64,000 nucleotides of DNA from Penelope pileata. Its lineage: Eukaryota > Chordata > Aves > Galliformes > Cracidae. Where the stretch lies: assembly GCA_013396635.1 (NCBI GenBank), contig WBMW01004128.1:516336-580335 (forward strand), read 5' to 3'. Position 1 is the stretch's first letter, and each line of letters starts with the position of its first letter. Made by a program: the position numbers and the translations under genes. This document shows positions 28,201-41,279 of this stretch, one piece after another. The notes under the pieces are model-generated. The model saw only the letters and a list, made by a program, of their open reading frames with translations, searched no databases and was not told the origin of the DNA.

Positions 28201-31200
28201 GGGAGACTAGAGCCATATGTAGGTTCAGTAAGGTGGTTGCTCTGAAGAGATGCTTCGTAGTTTCATAATACATTTGTCAAATTACAGGAATGACTGAAAG
28301 GCCTCTTGTGTTAAGCATTGAACAGATTGTGGAAGTGTCAGACTGTCCTGGTGTTTCACTGGGACTTGGGTCTTGTTGCAATTTTAACTAGACTGAAAGC
28401 CTTGGCTGAGAAACTTGCCTGTTCCTGGTCTGCATTGCAGGTGCCTTGAAATCCTATTTGCGAGAGCTGCCAGAGCCCTTAATGACGTACAGCCTTTATG
28501 AAGAATGGACACAAGCTGCAAAGTAAGCATGTTAAAAATAGTTTTACAGGAAAATATTCTACATATTTTTATGGAAGTTGGTTCTTCAGATGAATTCTAA
28601 AGAAAAGTCCAAGCTCGCGTTGTTTGTTTGTTTTCTAGCAGGTGAATATTTTGTCTAGCACATTATTTTGAGTTTTGTGTCATACCTTGATGTTGTACAA
28701 ATATGGTGAAACGTCTGGCTATTTTATCTGTAAATGTAAGGGCTGCTTCAGACTACTGTCTGCATAGCATTGATGCTTAAGAAGTTCTGGTTTTGTTGCA
28801 GGAGGAGATAATTCAGAGATTTGAAAAGCAGGTTGTTGAATTACTGAATACAAAACAGTGCATTGATTAGGCATAACTGGGAAGTGATAGTCATCTCTTT
28901 TTGTTCTCTTCAGAAATAACATTTTCTGATCTGTAAGAAAGATGTAATAGATTTTTTTTTTTTTTCCTCCTTTCAGTATTCAGGACCAGGATAAGAAGCT
29001 ACAAGAGTTATGGAAGATTTGTAACAAATTACCTAAGCATTATCATGCAAATTTCAGGTAGGTATCACATCTCTTGACTTGCTGCACAGCAACTTGGGTG
29101 CTTGAGTACTGTAAGTTTCAAAGCTGCTTAGCTGAAATGCCAATGGTAGGATTTTTCACTCCGGTTAATTCACTATTGACTGTAGCAAAATAGTGATGCC
29201 CAGAACCCTTCCGTTGAAAGGATGGTGCTGTTGGCAATAATACCTGACTTTTCACTGGTTGTGCTCTTCATTGTGTTTTCCAGTCTTAGAATATCTCCTG
29301 GCTGTATTTTACATGTGTTGTTCTGCCTTGTGATTTTGGCTTGTGATTTTTAGCTTGTGTGTTGGTCTGGATTAAAAACAACTCTAATGGTTCCTGTAAG
29401 CGTGGAAATTCCATGGCAGGACATTAAAATAGCTTTTGAGTAGGTGTTATCTACCTAAATGGTTTTTTTCTGAAAGTCTAATAGTTCTGCTTTGTTAAGG
29501 TTTCATTTCATTTGTCTGTTTCATTTCCACCCAACTCAACTGTGATTCATGAGTAGAAGCACAGTAGCCTGCTGCTACCTAAGATGGTTGTTAGTCTTAG
29601 TTCTGTGTTCTGGGGAGTTGTCTTTAGGAGTTCTTGAATTTTGGCTTAGTTGCTGTCAGCAAAGAAAGCTCTTAGTTTGGTAGCATCCTCTGAAATGAAC
29701 GGAACTATTACTTGCCATAAAAGCTAATTACATCCTAATATCAGTGATGTACTAGCTGCCATCATATTATATTGAAAAAACTTCCTGGTGTTTAATTATT
29801 CCTTTGCTTTTTTTTTTTCTAGATATTTAATCAAATTTTTAGCGAAGCTTGCACAGAACAGTGATGTTAACAAAATGACGCCCAGCAATGTCGCGATAGT
29901 CTTGGGCCCCAACTTGTTATGGGCAAAGACTGAAGGGTAAGTTGTTTTAGGAAAGCTGCAGAGCTTCTGAGAAGTTGTAGAATTTCTCATCAGATTGTTT
30001 TCAATCATGTAGACTATTCACAGCAACAGAGTATTTGCCTAAAAAAATATTTTGAATGTTTTCTCAGCCTGTGCCTCCGATCCTTTCAGGCATGCATCTT
30101 TTAGGATTGTTTTCAGCACTGTAAATGTTACTAAATAGGCTACATTTCACTGAAGCATGAAATCACTTCATCCTAAGTGGTACTTAGGGGAGTCTTGATT
30201 CATCATGCTTAGCATAAGATGCCATTTAAGGCCACATTTTGTGTTTTCTTACTTTGATAGAACTGTGGACAGTCTTCTACAAATTTCTTCCACAGATCCC
30301 TTGCTGAAATGGCAGCAGCAACTTCAGTCCATGTGGTAGCAATTATTGAGCCAATTATTCAGCACGCAGACTGGTTCTTCCCTGGAGGTAAATTCTTGCT
30401 GTCATTAAAGGAATTCTGTATTTGTGATAACTCTTTGCAGGTAAACCTCCAATAGCTTTTTGTAGCGAGGCACCATTTTGCGTACGTGTGTCATCTGATG
30501 CATTTTGTCTGTCTGTTTTTTTCCAGAACAAGACTTCAATGTGTCTGGGGCATTTGTTGCAATTCCTGCTGTTAATTCAAATCACTTGTCACACACTGGG
30601 AATGAATATGATTCTGGGACACTGGAACGGAAGAGGCCTGTTAGTATGGCTGTAATGGAAGGGGATTTATTGAAGAAGGAAAAGTATGTTTCATTCTCAG
30701 ATTAGGTTTCAAATCCTCGCTCCTGAGAACTGGACTACTTAGGCTGTAGTTAGATACACTTGTAGTGGTCTCAGGAGGAGAATGTTTTGGAAATACTGTA
30801 GGTAACAATAGTGATTTATTTTCCCCCCATGTTGTTGCAGCCTGAGGAAGGTGCAAAGGTAATGTACTAGTTATATTCTGTGCATGACTTAATTTAAAAA
30901 AAAAAAAAGGCAGATATTTACTGCTTCCAATCACCATCTTCCTATTACAGATATGGGGGGGTCTAAAATCCAGTGAAACAGAAGTGTCTGTAGTAACATC
31001 TGTCAGTATCTAACTTCTGATATTCCATGGCTTCTTTTCAAAGCCCATAAGCCGAGGTGGTGTTACCTGGTGCCTTCATGATAAGACTTCTGATTTGAAG
31101 ATGGTACAGTATACCACGGCAAATAGTAGAATGCTAAAAAAATAAAATTAAAACATGCTGTTTTCCCATATAACATGTAGTGTAACACTCATTTATTATC

Positions 31201-34200
31201 ACTCATACCATGAATATTGAAGTGATGTGCTGTTCTGTTTTTAGCTGTTTATGCAAATGTTAAATTGTTACCTAAATGTTAACTGTGGCTAGCCACACGC
31301 AATTTTATCAGCACTGACAGAAAGAGCAGAGGAAAATCAGTTCAGGATTGACTGCCTTGAACACAACAGGAATAAAACTCCGTTTTAGAATGAATATTCT
31401 GTACACGTTCTGAAATCTGTTAGTTTGTTTGACCATAGTAATTAGGGGTACTTTTTTCTTTGAACAAAGCAAATCATAGAAGCATATATCCAGTGTCACT
31501 TTTAGTCTGTTTTGAAACTTGTACAGCAACTTAGTGATTTCAACACGTGAATTTTGTTTCTATTACGTACGATATTTAGAGAGCAGATACTCTGGTGTGA
31601 AAGGAAATGTGTGTATTTACGTGTAAGAATACTGAGTGTTTTGACCTCATTGTCATCAATGTCTGTCTTCAAATGTTATTGAGTAACTTGTTCCACTGAT
31701 GTTTAGTTTACCCCTCTGTGCAGATAAGCCAAGTAGCGTTGCATGTCGTAACATTAATGGTGTTATATGCAGAAAATGGGAGCTTTCCTTGTTGCTGCTT
31801 TGCATGCTAAGCAACAGGGGTTGCACTTGTCTTCGTGGGTTGTAACATGCAGTTGTCTTGTTGCTTTAGTTACCTGGTGTTGGCTGGCGTGGTGTGTTTA
31901 CTCTCTCTTCTTTCTGTAGCTTTGGTGTCAAGGTTATGGACTTCCAAGCAAATCCTCGGAGATGTGGCACTATAAATAGAAAGCACACATCCCCAGCTTT
32001 CCAGCCACCCCTTCCACCCACAGAGGCTGGCGTGCTGGCTCATTCTGGAGCGGAGCAGCACTCACAAGCTGCTGTGGCTGAAACAAGCCCAGTGGGTGCT
32101 GGTTCTGCTCTCTCTGCTGGCACAGCAGAACAGTTACAAAGTCAAGGAAATGAGGATGTCAGGTAAGAGGTATGGCTTCTGCTGGCAGTGGCTTTAGCAG
32201 GCTGCTTCAGCAGCAAACTATGTCAGCTGTATCAGCTTCACAGAGCACCTCTTCCAATTACAGTGCATGCCTTCAGGTGTGGGCAGAAGCACTCTAAAAG
32301 AGCTCGCTTCTGTGTAGATTTATGACCTTAATCTGAACATCTGTTCCAGAATTGATTGTCCTAAAATAAGGAAATTGTCAGGGAAAAAGATCATGGAAGA
32401 TACTAAAAAACGCTGTACTTTTGTTGCCCAAGTTTACCTCTCCAAGTCAGACCCTGGAGGTGTCCTTACAGTATGACTGTCAGTTTGCTGCTGAAAGAAC
32501 AAAACCTGCCAGTGACAATGCTAGAATCCCATTGGTCCTGTTTGTTGTTTCTTGTACATGTTATCTGGATGTCTTTTTTTCTGTGGTAAGTGTTAGTAGT
32601 GCTGGCTAGAACACTGGAAGTCAGTTTATTGTATTTCTTTAGGAGAAGCATGTATACAAGCTTTTTCACTACTTAATTACAGTTGAAACTCTGCAGTCAC
32701 GTCCTCAGTATTAGTGTACGTGCACCCCAAGGCTAACTGCAGGAGCCTTGACTCTTAGTTTCATGTATGGTGAAAGCACTGTTTTGCTTTCAGTATTCTT
32801 GAGATCTGAGAGATGTTGCAAACTATGTGAAAGTGCTTGTAGTGCACTGCAAGCATCAATCTCTTGCACAGCATCTTACGTTAAAACACCATCATGAAGG
32901 TTTATGCAGCACTGATTCTTTTGCATATAGCTTTTGGTCCCAGGTGACATTTTTGCAAAAATATCTCATTTAAATATCCCCTGTAGGTTAGTGTTTCCTC
33001 CACTGGTGTCTCTTGCAGCAGAGGAAGCTAAAATGAAAGCTTGAGTGTAGCATCTTAAAGCTGCTTTTAAAATCTGCACAAATTCTGCATACAAGTAGTT
33101 GAAATTTAATGACAGCATCTGGAGAAATTAGGGTTGTGTCGTGCCAGTGAAAGTGATTGAAAGGTGTTTGTCCTTTTGAGGTGGATAAGATGTTGCAAGA
33201 GATGCTAAAGACAGGATGAATGAAGAGTGCAGGTGCTTAGGAAGTGAGAGGAGGGGGCACTGCCCAGTGTCACCGTGGTTGGTTCATGCTCAAGTGCTGT
33301 TTCCCCCCAGTTCTGTTGTCTTCACAGCCAAAAGTCAAGAAGAAAGAACTGAGTTGTCCTGATCTGAATCTCAAGGGTTTTACTGGGTGTGTTCCCTCAG
33401 ATGAGTTCTGATCTCTCTTGATCAGGGGGAGCAAGGTAAAAGTTTAATTCCACACCCACAGCTTTGGCAGTCCCTGAGGGCTTCCAAAGGCTCCACAGAG
33501 TTGAGCAGTGAGGGCCACACCTGCCTAGCCTGTGTGCTGGATGCAGCAGGGTGGTTTTCATTGTTTTCCTGGCAGAGCTTCAGAGTGCCACCACTTATCT
33601 GGCAGACCTTGCTACCAAGGAGTAACTGCCAGTGAATTGGCTGCAGTGCCGTGACAGTGTTTTGGGAAAGCTTAACAATTGCAGGGATGATGGTTACATT
33701 TGAATAAGGAAATGAGGGAAGTCATTTTATATGAACTTTATTGTTGGGGCTCTTCTCAAAAGACCTACAAATACATTAAGGGTGCTCTGGCATGAAGACT
33801 GCACTCTGAATACCAGCACTTAATTCAAACAGGTGCTGTGACACTGCAAAGCTACTTGGATTCCTGATTTAATTTGGAAATGGATCTTTTGTGTAGGTTT
33901 GCCTGAAGCCTACTTGTGAATTGTTTGAGGAGTTCTAGCAATGCTCGGTCTGTCAGTAAATTCCAGCCAGTGCAGAAGTGTTTTTGAGATGTTTGAGGGT
34001 CAGAACTAAAGCACAGTTCGTAATGTAAACCTTAATTGGTGCAGTTGATCTGGGCAAGGCATTTTACAATCATATTCTAATTTAGGATTTTTAATTTTCA
34101 GTACCTCAAAACCTAAGGACAATGCATCTTCAACTACTCCTCCACCTGTGAGAAACGGTGGGCATGCGAGCCCGGCCCCAGCCCAGTCTACAAGCAGCAC

Positions 34201-37200
34201 TAATCAGCTTTCTGTTAATCAGCCACAGAATGCAGCAGGTCCTAGTCCCCATTCAATGAGGAGAGGTGTGTTTTTTTTTTTTTTTTAGTTTTCAAAGCAC
34301 TGAGTTCCAATTATTCTTTATGTACTGCAAAAATGCGTGTTAAAATAACTCTACCAGCATGTCTTCCTTTATTCCAGACTGGTTTAATTCTCTTGCATTT
34401 CACTGAGGCTTAACTGTGTGCATCTGTGGACTCTTTCTTGAATGCTGGTAGCAGTGTTACCAGAGCTGTTTACTGAAATCACTCAAAGATTGTTGGCTGG
34501 TAAACCAGTCTACATTTCTGTGCTTCCTATTGATACCGCTTCTATTTGGTAATGCACCATTTCATTTTGATAACATAATGTACTTAGGTGTTCTGTAGAG
34601 CTATTAGTTCCCTCTTTTAGGAGTTTGCTTTCACAGCGTACAAGTGTGAAATCTCACCTTTTATATTCACAGCTGTTAAGAAGCCTGCACCAGCACCTCC
34701 CAAGCCGGCCAACCCCCCACCAGGGCAGCCAGGAAGCCAAAGATCCGCCCCAGCTGCTCAGCCGCCTTCTGTCTCTCCAAAGCCACTTGCCAGAAGCTCC
34801 TCTCCTCCTGCCCAGCACGCGACCCAGGGAGCAGCCCAGCCCTCCGGTTCCCAGGTTTCCGCACCTCGGCGATACTCCGGCCTTTCCCCAATACAAGCTC
34901 CCAGCCACCCACCACCACAGCCCCCAACGCAGGCTACTCCTCCACTGCAGCCCAAAGCAAACAGCCAAGCATCTCCTCCCGCTGCAGCCAGCAGCGAGCA
35001 CGAAGCAGAGCAGCCCTGTTACACTCCTCCGCAGACTCCGACCCCGCCCGATACCCCCCCTGTAGGCAAGCACAGCACTAGCTCCCCGCCGCCACAGCCA
35101 TCCCAAGACACCCCGCAGTCTCACTCCCCTCCTCACAGTGGCACGCTGCCACGGCCACGGCCGGTGCCCAAGCCCAGGAACAGACCTAGTGTTCCCCCTC
35201 CTCCTAACCCTCCTTCTCAGCTGCCTGGAGACGGTATTATCGCAAATCCCACGCAAACAGCTTCCAAAATAGTAACAGGTGAGTGGATTCCTTCGTACAC
35301 GGCCTCTCCTCAGGGAGTGGGATTTTTTTTTAATTGAAAAGCACAAGCAACAATTGAAATACTAAAGTGTTGATTTCCAGTTAAAATGTTCTGTGCAGGG
35401 GGGATTTGGGGCATCTTCCATACTGAAGGTCTTCATTCCTGAGGCAGAAGGGTTTGACAGAAGTGTGCATTAACTTGCCTTTTTCTTTTTTTTTTTTTTT
35501 TCCTGTGTTTGAAGCAAGGCACTGGTGTAGCAACCAACCCCACAGGGCTTTTCCCCAGCCTCAGCATCACGGCAATCTGTTAGGCTTAATGCTTCTGTTT
35601 GCTGAAAAGGCAAATATCTGGAGAAGGTGCAACCAGGGATGGCATATTTCAAGATTCACAGGAGATGAGAAGTTGGCAGAGTGATCACTGATACATGTTC
35701 TAATGGAAAAGAAGCTAACACAGTGGCTGTCTTACCTTGTGAAAATGGAGCTTTCTGATGTTTTAAGTCAGAAACTCAGAAGCTGAAGAATGAAATACAC
35801 TTAGGCCTATTTCTAGATCAATCTTCTTATTTTAAATGCAAACTTCCTTTTCTGCTTCGAAGCATTCATGAATTAAAGGCAAATTTTCTTTCTCACTTCA
35901 TGAAGCTTGTAGTTATTAGCTTGGTAGGGATAATATTTAAGTCCTGGGGAAAAAAAGTTAATTGCTGAAGAAAGTAAAAGGTACCAGAACTTGAAACGTC
36001 CTTCTGATGAGTCTCTGCTTATTTTCAGAAGTTGTGAAGGAAAAGATAGTGAATGTAAGGCACTAATGCTTTTAAATCTACTTATGTTCAGTAATGGTTA
36101 AAACTTTCTAATGACACTGCAGCTTCTGTACAATAAGACTAATGTTTTGGAATGCAAAGTATAAATTCTGTTGCCTAACAGCTTTACCCCATGGTGCCTT
36201 CACAGGTGGGGATGGTTACTGCGAATAAGGTTTGTACTGACCACAAACATGCCATGCAAGCTAAAATGCTCCTGCCCAGCAATGTTTTATTTGTAGCTTT
36301 ATTTTGTATATGCGCTTCAGAATACGTGCTCTCTGTCAACTCTGTGTTACCTCATCACTACGTGTCACTCTGTTTGTAAGAGACAGTGGGACCTGTGCTC
36401 AATTCTAACAGTCCTGTGAATATTAATTCACACTTAAGAACGAATAGCAAAAATAACAAGTGGATAACACTTCCCACAGTCAGCAGGTGTGAAGCAGTGA
36501 CCCGTTTAAAATAGATTGCTTCTCATCAGTGCAGGCAAATACTGCAGCTCATGTTTTTTTCCTTCAGTTCAGTGTTTTGTGGTTGCATTTTAATGTAGCT
36601 TTCACTTTAGGTGTTCAGTTGTTTTTAACTACTTTGAACTTATTTGGCAAATCACACAGTCATGTGACAAAACCCCTTGCAGATGCAGCAGCATTCTGGC
36701 ACGTTTGCCTTTGCATTCTGTCAGCTCCAGCCTCACTAATGGTCTGTTCAGTCACAGCTGCCAGCCAGCACATTAATGATCTCCCTGTTCGTATGGAAGG
36801 GCTCAGAAATTGTACCTTCCTAAGGTAACAACTGCATGACAGGCTGGGACAGGTGAGGCTGCATTCCTGCATTACCTCCAGGTTAGAAGTATAGGCTGAA
36901 ATGAAAGGAGCTAGCAATAAATGAGCAGTTAAGCAAATAAAAAGTAGCTTTGTTTTTTAAAACAACAGACTTTTCCTGATCATGCTCCTGGTTTTTATCA
37001 GTATCTCTAAAATACAAGGGCAATTCATTTCCAGACTGACTTCAGACATAGGGTCAGGTTTTGAATCCTTACAGCACTTGTAAAGAAGTTGAGTGGGAAC
37101 AGTGCTGGTGAGTCAAACTCCGGGCAAAAACTTAACCTAAATTTCTAAGTCATGTTTCATGGGTTTGTTTTCATTTGGGAATTTTCCTGGTTCTGAGGAA

Positions 37201-40200
37201 ATTGCTTTAGTGCTAGCAGACCAGCAGGATTTGTTTTAGCCCAGCGTAACTGGAGAAATACTTGCCTTCTAAATAATATCCAGCTGGTATGCAGGGGGCT
37301 GCCTCGTTAGTGGGGGGTTTAAGTTACACAAACAAAGCATCTGCCATACGATAGGGCTGAAGGGAGGGGAGGATGGTGAATTACCACGGCAGTGCTGACT
37401 TCCAGGGACAGCACATTTGCAGTCCTCACAAACATAAGTAGTACACAGCTGTCTTGTAGGCTGGATAAATTTAAAAAAAAAAAAAAAAAAGAAACAAAAA
37501 ACCCCACTATAGCAAAGATCTGATTATCAACCTGAAAATGTTGAAAGTTAAAACGCTCTATCAGTCCTTCCAAGTGCAGCCTTGGCAGATTGGCTGTGTA
37601 AACTGTATATGGTAAACAATAGTATGAAAGCTGCTGCACAGGAAAGTCAGTCAAGGAAAGCTGATGAGAAGGGATTCCCTAGAAAAGCTGGTAAAGGAAC
37701 CTAGAAAATCTAGTGTGGTTTGGAAACAAACAACTGGGGACAGTTAAAGTGATAGCCAGGCTTGCCTACAGCAGTGTAGAATCATCCAACTTTTCCAGAT
37801 CCATTTTTTTTTTTTTAAAGAATTAATATTCGTTCTGAGTTAACACCACTGTGTACTACAGAAGAGTATCTGCTCTAACATTTGCACATGCACATGGAGT
37901 ATTTATTTTTAAGCACTGTCTGGTACTGTAAACTGGCTTATCTGATTCACAGCTGTTTTCAGTTTTAACCTTAAATAGTGGAGCAAGGAAGAACAGGAAT
38001 AACAGAAGCCAAAATTAAGTTGCCAGCAGACTTTGTGATACCAGAGCTGGCATTCTGAATTGCTTTCAGGATACTGCTGAATTCTGTTGTCCATATACTG
38101 GGCAGTAATGCCTCAAATTCTGTTTGTGATATTAAAGTTATGAGCCCTAGAGAAGAATATTCTAATCAAAAATTTTATTAAACAATCTAGATGTTTGACC
38201 TGCATTCAGTATGAACTGTATTGGAAAGTTCAATGGTAAGGAAAAGGCAAATGATTGGCCAAACATACCGCTACCTCGTAATCATGTGTGTGCTGATGCC
38301 CAGGACTAACCCGTCCCAAGTAACACTGCTTGCTTGCATTACCATCAGCGTGGCATGCAAAAAGCATGGCTGTTTGATGCTTGCTTTTACATTAACCCAC
38401 TAAAAGCATTGAAGATTAGAATGTGTGAAGTTCATGTTTGACTGGCCAGTTTCACGGTTTACTTGTTCCACTTACAGAAAATCATAGATAGAGATCTGTG
38501 TTTGACCCAGAGGCTCATTTTGTGTTCAGCTTAGCTGTGCTGCTAATCACAGATCCTCCCTTCTGTGTCACCTCACACTGCCAGTTTCCTCCTTTTCCGA
38601 CTCAGCCTTCAGTATGCAGGAGGGGTAGGGAGAGCTTCTGTGCCTGCTTCTGAAGTCGATGCACATCTTTTGAACCCTGTTTTGAATGAAAAGTCAGCAG
38701 TGGTGTGATGGATGTCAGGGAGAGCGCAGTGCCTCTGCTGCTGGGGCTCTGCTCACCTCTCCTGGGGCCGAGCTCAGCGTGGACAGAGTAAGAGAATTCC
38801 TAACAATGTGGGAAATGGCACGGCTGTGGTTTATTCTGTGATGGTGCTTCTGAGGAGAACAGTGAAAATGCCTAAAAAAATCTAAACGTTAAAAAAAATT
38901 TCAAGTTTAAATCAACTAATTTTAAAAGCACTTAAGTTTTCATCTTAAACACATGAATGTGAGGCTAAGTGAGAAGGCTTGGTTTGAGAGCAGCCACGGT
39001 AATTATTTTCTTCATTGCTCTTAGGTCTGCTTCTGAGCAGTGGCTTACATTGGTTTTCAGAATGAGAATGGGGCTGGGGAGAGGAGTGTGCTGGAGATGC
39101 ACCCAGATGATGGCATTCAGCAAGTCCTCAGTACAGGAGGTTTGTGCTGTGCCCTCTGGATGAGTCATTTACCACCGAGATGCTGATACTTTCTTAGCAG
39201 ACTGTGGTGCTTCCCAGGATGGTGATATAAGACTAGGGATGAAACACGAGAGCACACAGATCCTGGAATCCTGTGTTTGAGAAGGTTCCAGCAGTGCACG
39301 TGAGAACATCTGACTGTGCTGTGTGAGACAGACAGCCAGTTGGTGTCAGGCAACACCAGGGTGGGCTTCCAGCTGTTGTGTCAGCGGTATCACTCCAAAA
39401 TGCCCACGTATTACAGCAGTCCCAGCCAGTGGGCCTGAGAAAGCAGCAGCAGAGGCTGCCTTGGGCTTCAGTTCTGTACCTGCTTTGGCCTCTTCCACGT
39501 CATTTAGCTGAAAAGTTTTCAACTTGAACACATAGTGTAAATTTTGTGCTCAATTTTAAACTTGATGCTTAAGATATGACTTGGAGTCTTTACAAGGTTC
39601 CTGTCTATGCCACCTGAGTTTAAAAGCATGGTTGGATGGATTTATTGATCTAAGTGTTCTAAACAATTTTCTGTTTGGAGTGGCTCAATATATTCATTTA
39701 CATCCTTTAAACTGTTCTGGATTTCTTAACATTTTCTACCTGCCAGTACAGTCGGTCACCAGAAACATTTCGTCCTTCTTGGACACCTTAGCTTGAACAA
39801 AATCCACCTTTCATCAGGAGATGGCAAAGAACAAGATCTTGCCTGGTACACTAAGGAAAGAGTGTCGTCTGCATTTGGCTTAGCTCATTTCTTCCTCTTC
39901 CCGTGGCAGTGCCTCCAGCTGGCACTGTGCACGTTCCTGTGCTCCTGAGAGCCCCAGGAGGTCTCACCTGGCGGGTGTGGAGGTGCCAGCCGTTGCACAG
40001 AGCGACCATGCTGTTCTGATGGCTGGAGTGAAGTATCGCCTTCTGGGGGCACTGAGGAATGGGATATTAAAGCAGATTTGCTGTCTTCCATTCGTAAGAA
40101 ATAAATGCTTTTCTTTATGTACGTGGCTTATAAAAAAGTATGTAGGAGAAGCAACCCGAAGATGAGATTTTTAGGTTGGCTTAGCCTTCTTGTGCTCTTG

Positions 40201-40475
40201 TTGTACGAGTGTACGTGCCAGCCCTGCTAGAAGAGCCTTTGTTGATCTTTCCTTTCTGTCTTGTAAGGAAGTGCACCAGAAATATGCTATTGAAGGAGGT
40301 GTCACTGCCCAGACTGCTAACCTTGCTGTTCCGTTTTTGTGCAGACTCCAACCCCAGTATTCAAGAACCACTTCAGAACCCTCCTTCAGAGCTTCTGCCG
40401 GAGGCGGCGAGCAAAGAAGCGCACAACCATCTCACGCTAGACATTGACAATGATACAGAAAGCACTGCTCTGTAA
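18265..40475 (+). CDS. ARHGAP17: ARHGAP17 (RICH1), Rho GTPase-activating protein 17, exons 2-20
   Basis: Coding exons with AG/GT borders: 18265-18304, 21017-21121, 21936-22012, 23073-23184, 23370-23446, 23940-24051, 24977-25045, 25205-25286, 27299-27426, 27819-27930, 28441-28522, 28977-29057, 29823-29936, 30296-30387, 30527-30683, 31920-32162, 34102-34265, 34673-35278 and 40345-40475 (stop TAA 40473-40475). Frame is kept at every junction; the sum is 2584 bp, one split codon base plus 860 codons and the stop. The human protein has about 881 residues, of which exon 1 supplies about 18, so only exon 1 is missing. Order of parts: N-terminal BAR domain, RhoGAP domain, Ser/Pro-rich linker, long Pro-rich tail with SH3-binding motifs, and an ESTAL end fitting a PDZ ligand. 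Known role of the family: a GAP for Cdc42 and Rac1 that binds CIP4, amotin-type and PDZ scaffolds at tight junctions and in endocytosis. Identity is by recognised homology to the human protein; no break or frameshift is seen. Confidence 0.97.
27299..30387 (+). other. ARHGAP17: ARHGAP17 RhoGAP-domain exons (exons 10-15)
   Basis: Six exons encode the catalytic GAP domain, about residues 243-434. The arginine finger is the Arg in GLFRIAAGASKLKK, codon AGA at 27828-27830. The second conserved RhoGAP block, KMTPSNVAIVLGPNLLW, is in exon 14 (29823-29936), and LRELPEPLMTY is in exon 12. All expected catalytic and GTPase-contact blocks are present, so the enzyme looks active. The following exon (30527-30683) carries the NVSGAFVAI and SGTLERKRP linker. 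Confidence 0.95.
31920..32162 (+). other. ARHGAP17: ARHGAP17 in-frame exon 17 (possible cassette)
   Basis: This 243-bp exon is a multiple of three and has the same phase at both ends, so skipping it would leave the rest in frame. It encodes NFGVKVMDF, then RKHTSPAFQPPLPPT and a low-complexity Ala/Gly/Ser stretch. Mammalian ARHGAP17 has a shorter isoform lacking about 78 residues in this linker region; that this is the equivalent exon is an inference. Confidence 0.6.
34102..35278 (+). other. ARHGAP17: ARHGAP17 proline-rich exons 18-19
   Basis: Exon 18 (34102-34265) and the large exon 19 (34673-35278, 606 bp) encode the Ser/Pro/Gln-rich tail. Visible SH3-type motifs include KKPAPAPPKPANPPPG, YTPPQTPTPPDTPP and RPRPVPKPRNRPSVPPPP, which in human bind the SH3 domains of CIP4 and related proteins. 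The reverse strand of exon 19 holds a long open frame only because the GC-rich coding strand lacks reverse stops. Confidence 0.93.
35279..40344 (+). other. ARHGAP17: ARHGAP17 last intron, no gene seen
   Basis: About 5.1 kb with no recognisable exon. It holds a T-rich run at 35481-35501 and an A run at 37472-37490, otherwise AT-rich unique sequence with short meaningless open frames. Confidence 0.8.
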
Positions 40476-41260
40476 AGGAAACTCAGACGTCTCGGACTTT
40501 CCTCTCCTGATGGGAAAACTAACAGACCTAACAGTGAAAAGCTTCTTCTGACGATATGGCAAACCTGTGTGGAGTCCTGGCTGCGGCGTCCCTGCGAGGT
40601 GACGGAGCCGTGCAGAAGAAGTTTCATGATCTGTGTCTCAGCAACGGTTTTCAAAATCATGGATGGAAGGAATTAATTACTGCAGAAACTTGCATAGGAA
40701 GCATAGTTGCTGCTAGTACGAATGGTATTAGCAAAAATTCCAAACGATTTTAAGAAGCAAAATATTAGTTATTTAAAGTGCATGTATTACGGAAATAATC
40801 TTTTTAATGTCGCGGTTAGACTCTTACTCTAGTTCTTAGACATTACAAGGAGATGCCTTGCAAGAGACATTCCCTCACTGATTTGCTGCAGATTCTTTTC
40901 AAAACGTGAACCAAAAATTGCCGGAGTGCTGGGGGTGACTGCTGGTTCTCAGTTGCCTCGTCAAACTGTGGCTGTGTTCTAGTGCCTTGAAGGACTGTCC
41001 TGCCGTAGAAGGAACCTTACTGTATCTCTAATCATTTCATTGCTACTCAATGATCAGTACTTAATACTTATTTCATAGTTATTTATATTAACCAAGCCTG
41101 CTTTTGTTTTATGTGAAACTTAACGACTGTTTTGAGATAAAACTGTGGAAATGGTTTTTTGTGCTTTCATAGAAAACGGTTGGATTTTGGAAAACTTTGA
41201 AGATCTGTTTGGACGCATCAGTCGGGTGAACGTTTATAAGATTAAAGATCGTCTTTTGTC
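40345..41260 (+). other. ARHGAP17: ARHGAP17 last exon: C-terminus and 3'UTR
   Basis: The acceptor ends at 40344. The exon encodes DSNPSIQEP... to LDIDNDTESTAL with TAA at 40473-40475; the last residues fit a PDZ-binding C-terminus. The 3'UTR runs from 40476 with an ATTAAA polyadenylation signal at 41241-41246, the only good signal found, so cleavage is expected near 41260. The preceding intron is about 5.1 kb. Confidence 0.85.
41241..41246 (+). terminator. ARHGAP17: ARHGAP17 polyadenylation signal ATTAAA
   Basis: The common variant hexamer ATTAAA lies about 770 bp after the stop, followed by a T-rich stretch (GTCTTTTGTC) within 20 bases. It is the best polyadenylation signal in the 3'UTR. 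Confidence 0.6.
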
Positions 41261-41273
41261 AACCTAAGGCATC

Positions 41274-41279
41274 TTTATT
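41274..41279 (-). terminator. Polyadenylation signal AATAAA for the TEX47-like gene
   Basis: The plus strand reads TTTATT, i.e. AATAAA on the minus strand, 625 bp after the stop of the minus-strand TEX47-like gene. Cleavage 10-30 bases further would fall at about 41245-41265, on top of the ARHGAP17 polyadenylation site. Confidence 0.5.

Noticed and set aside
34654..35346. 230-residue open frame on the minus strand
   Set aside because: It is the antisense shadow of the proline-rich ARHGAP17 exon 19; GC-rich coding DNA lacks reverse stops and the product is Arg/Gly-rich with no domain.
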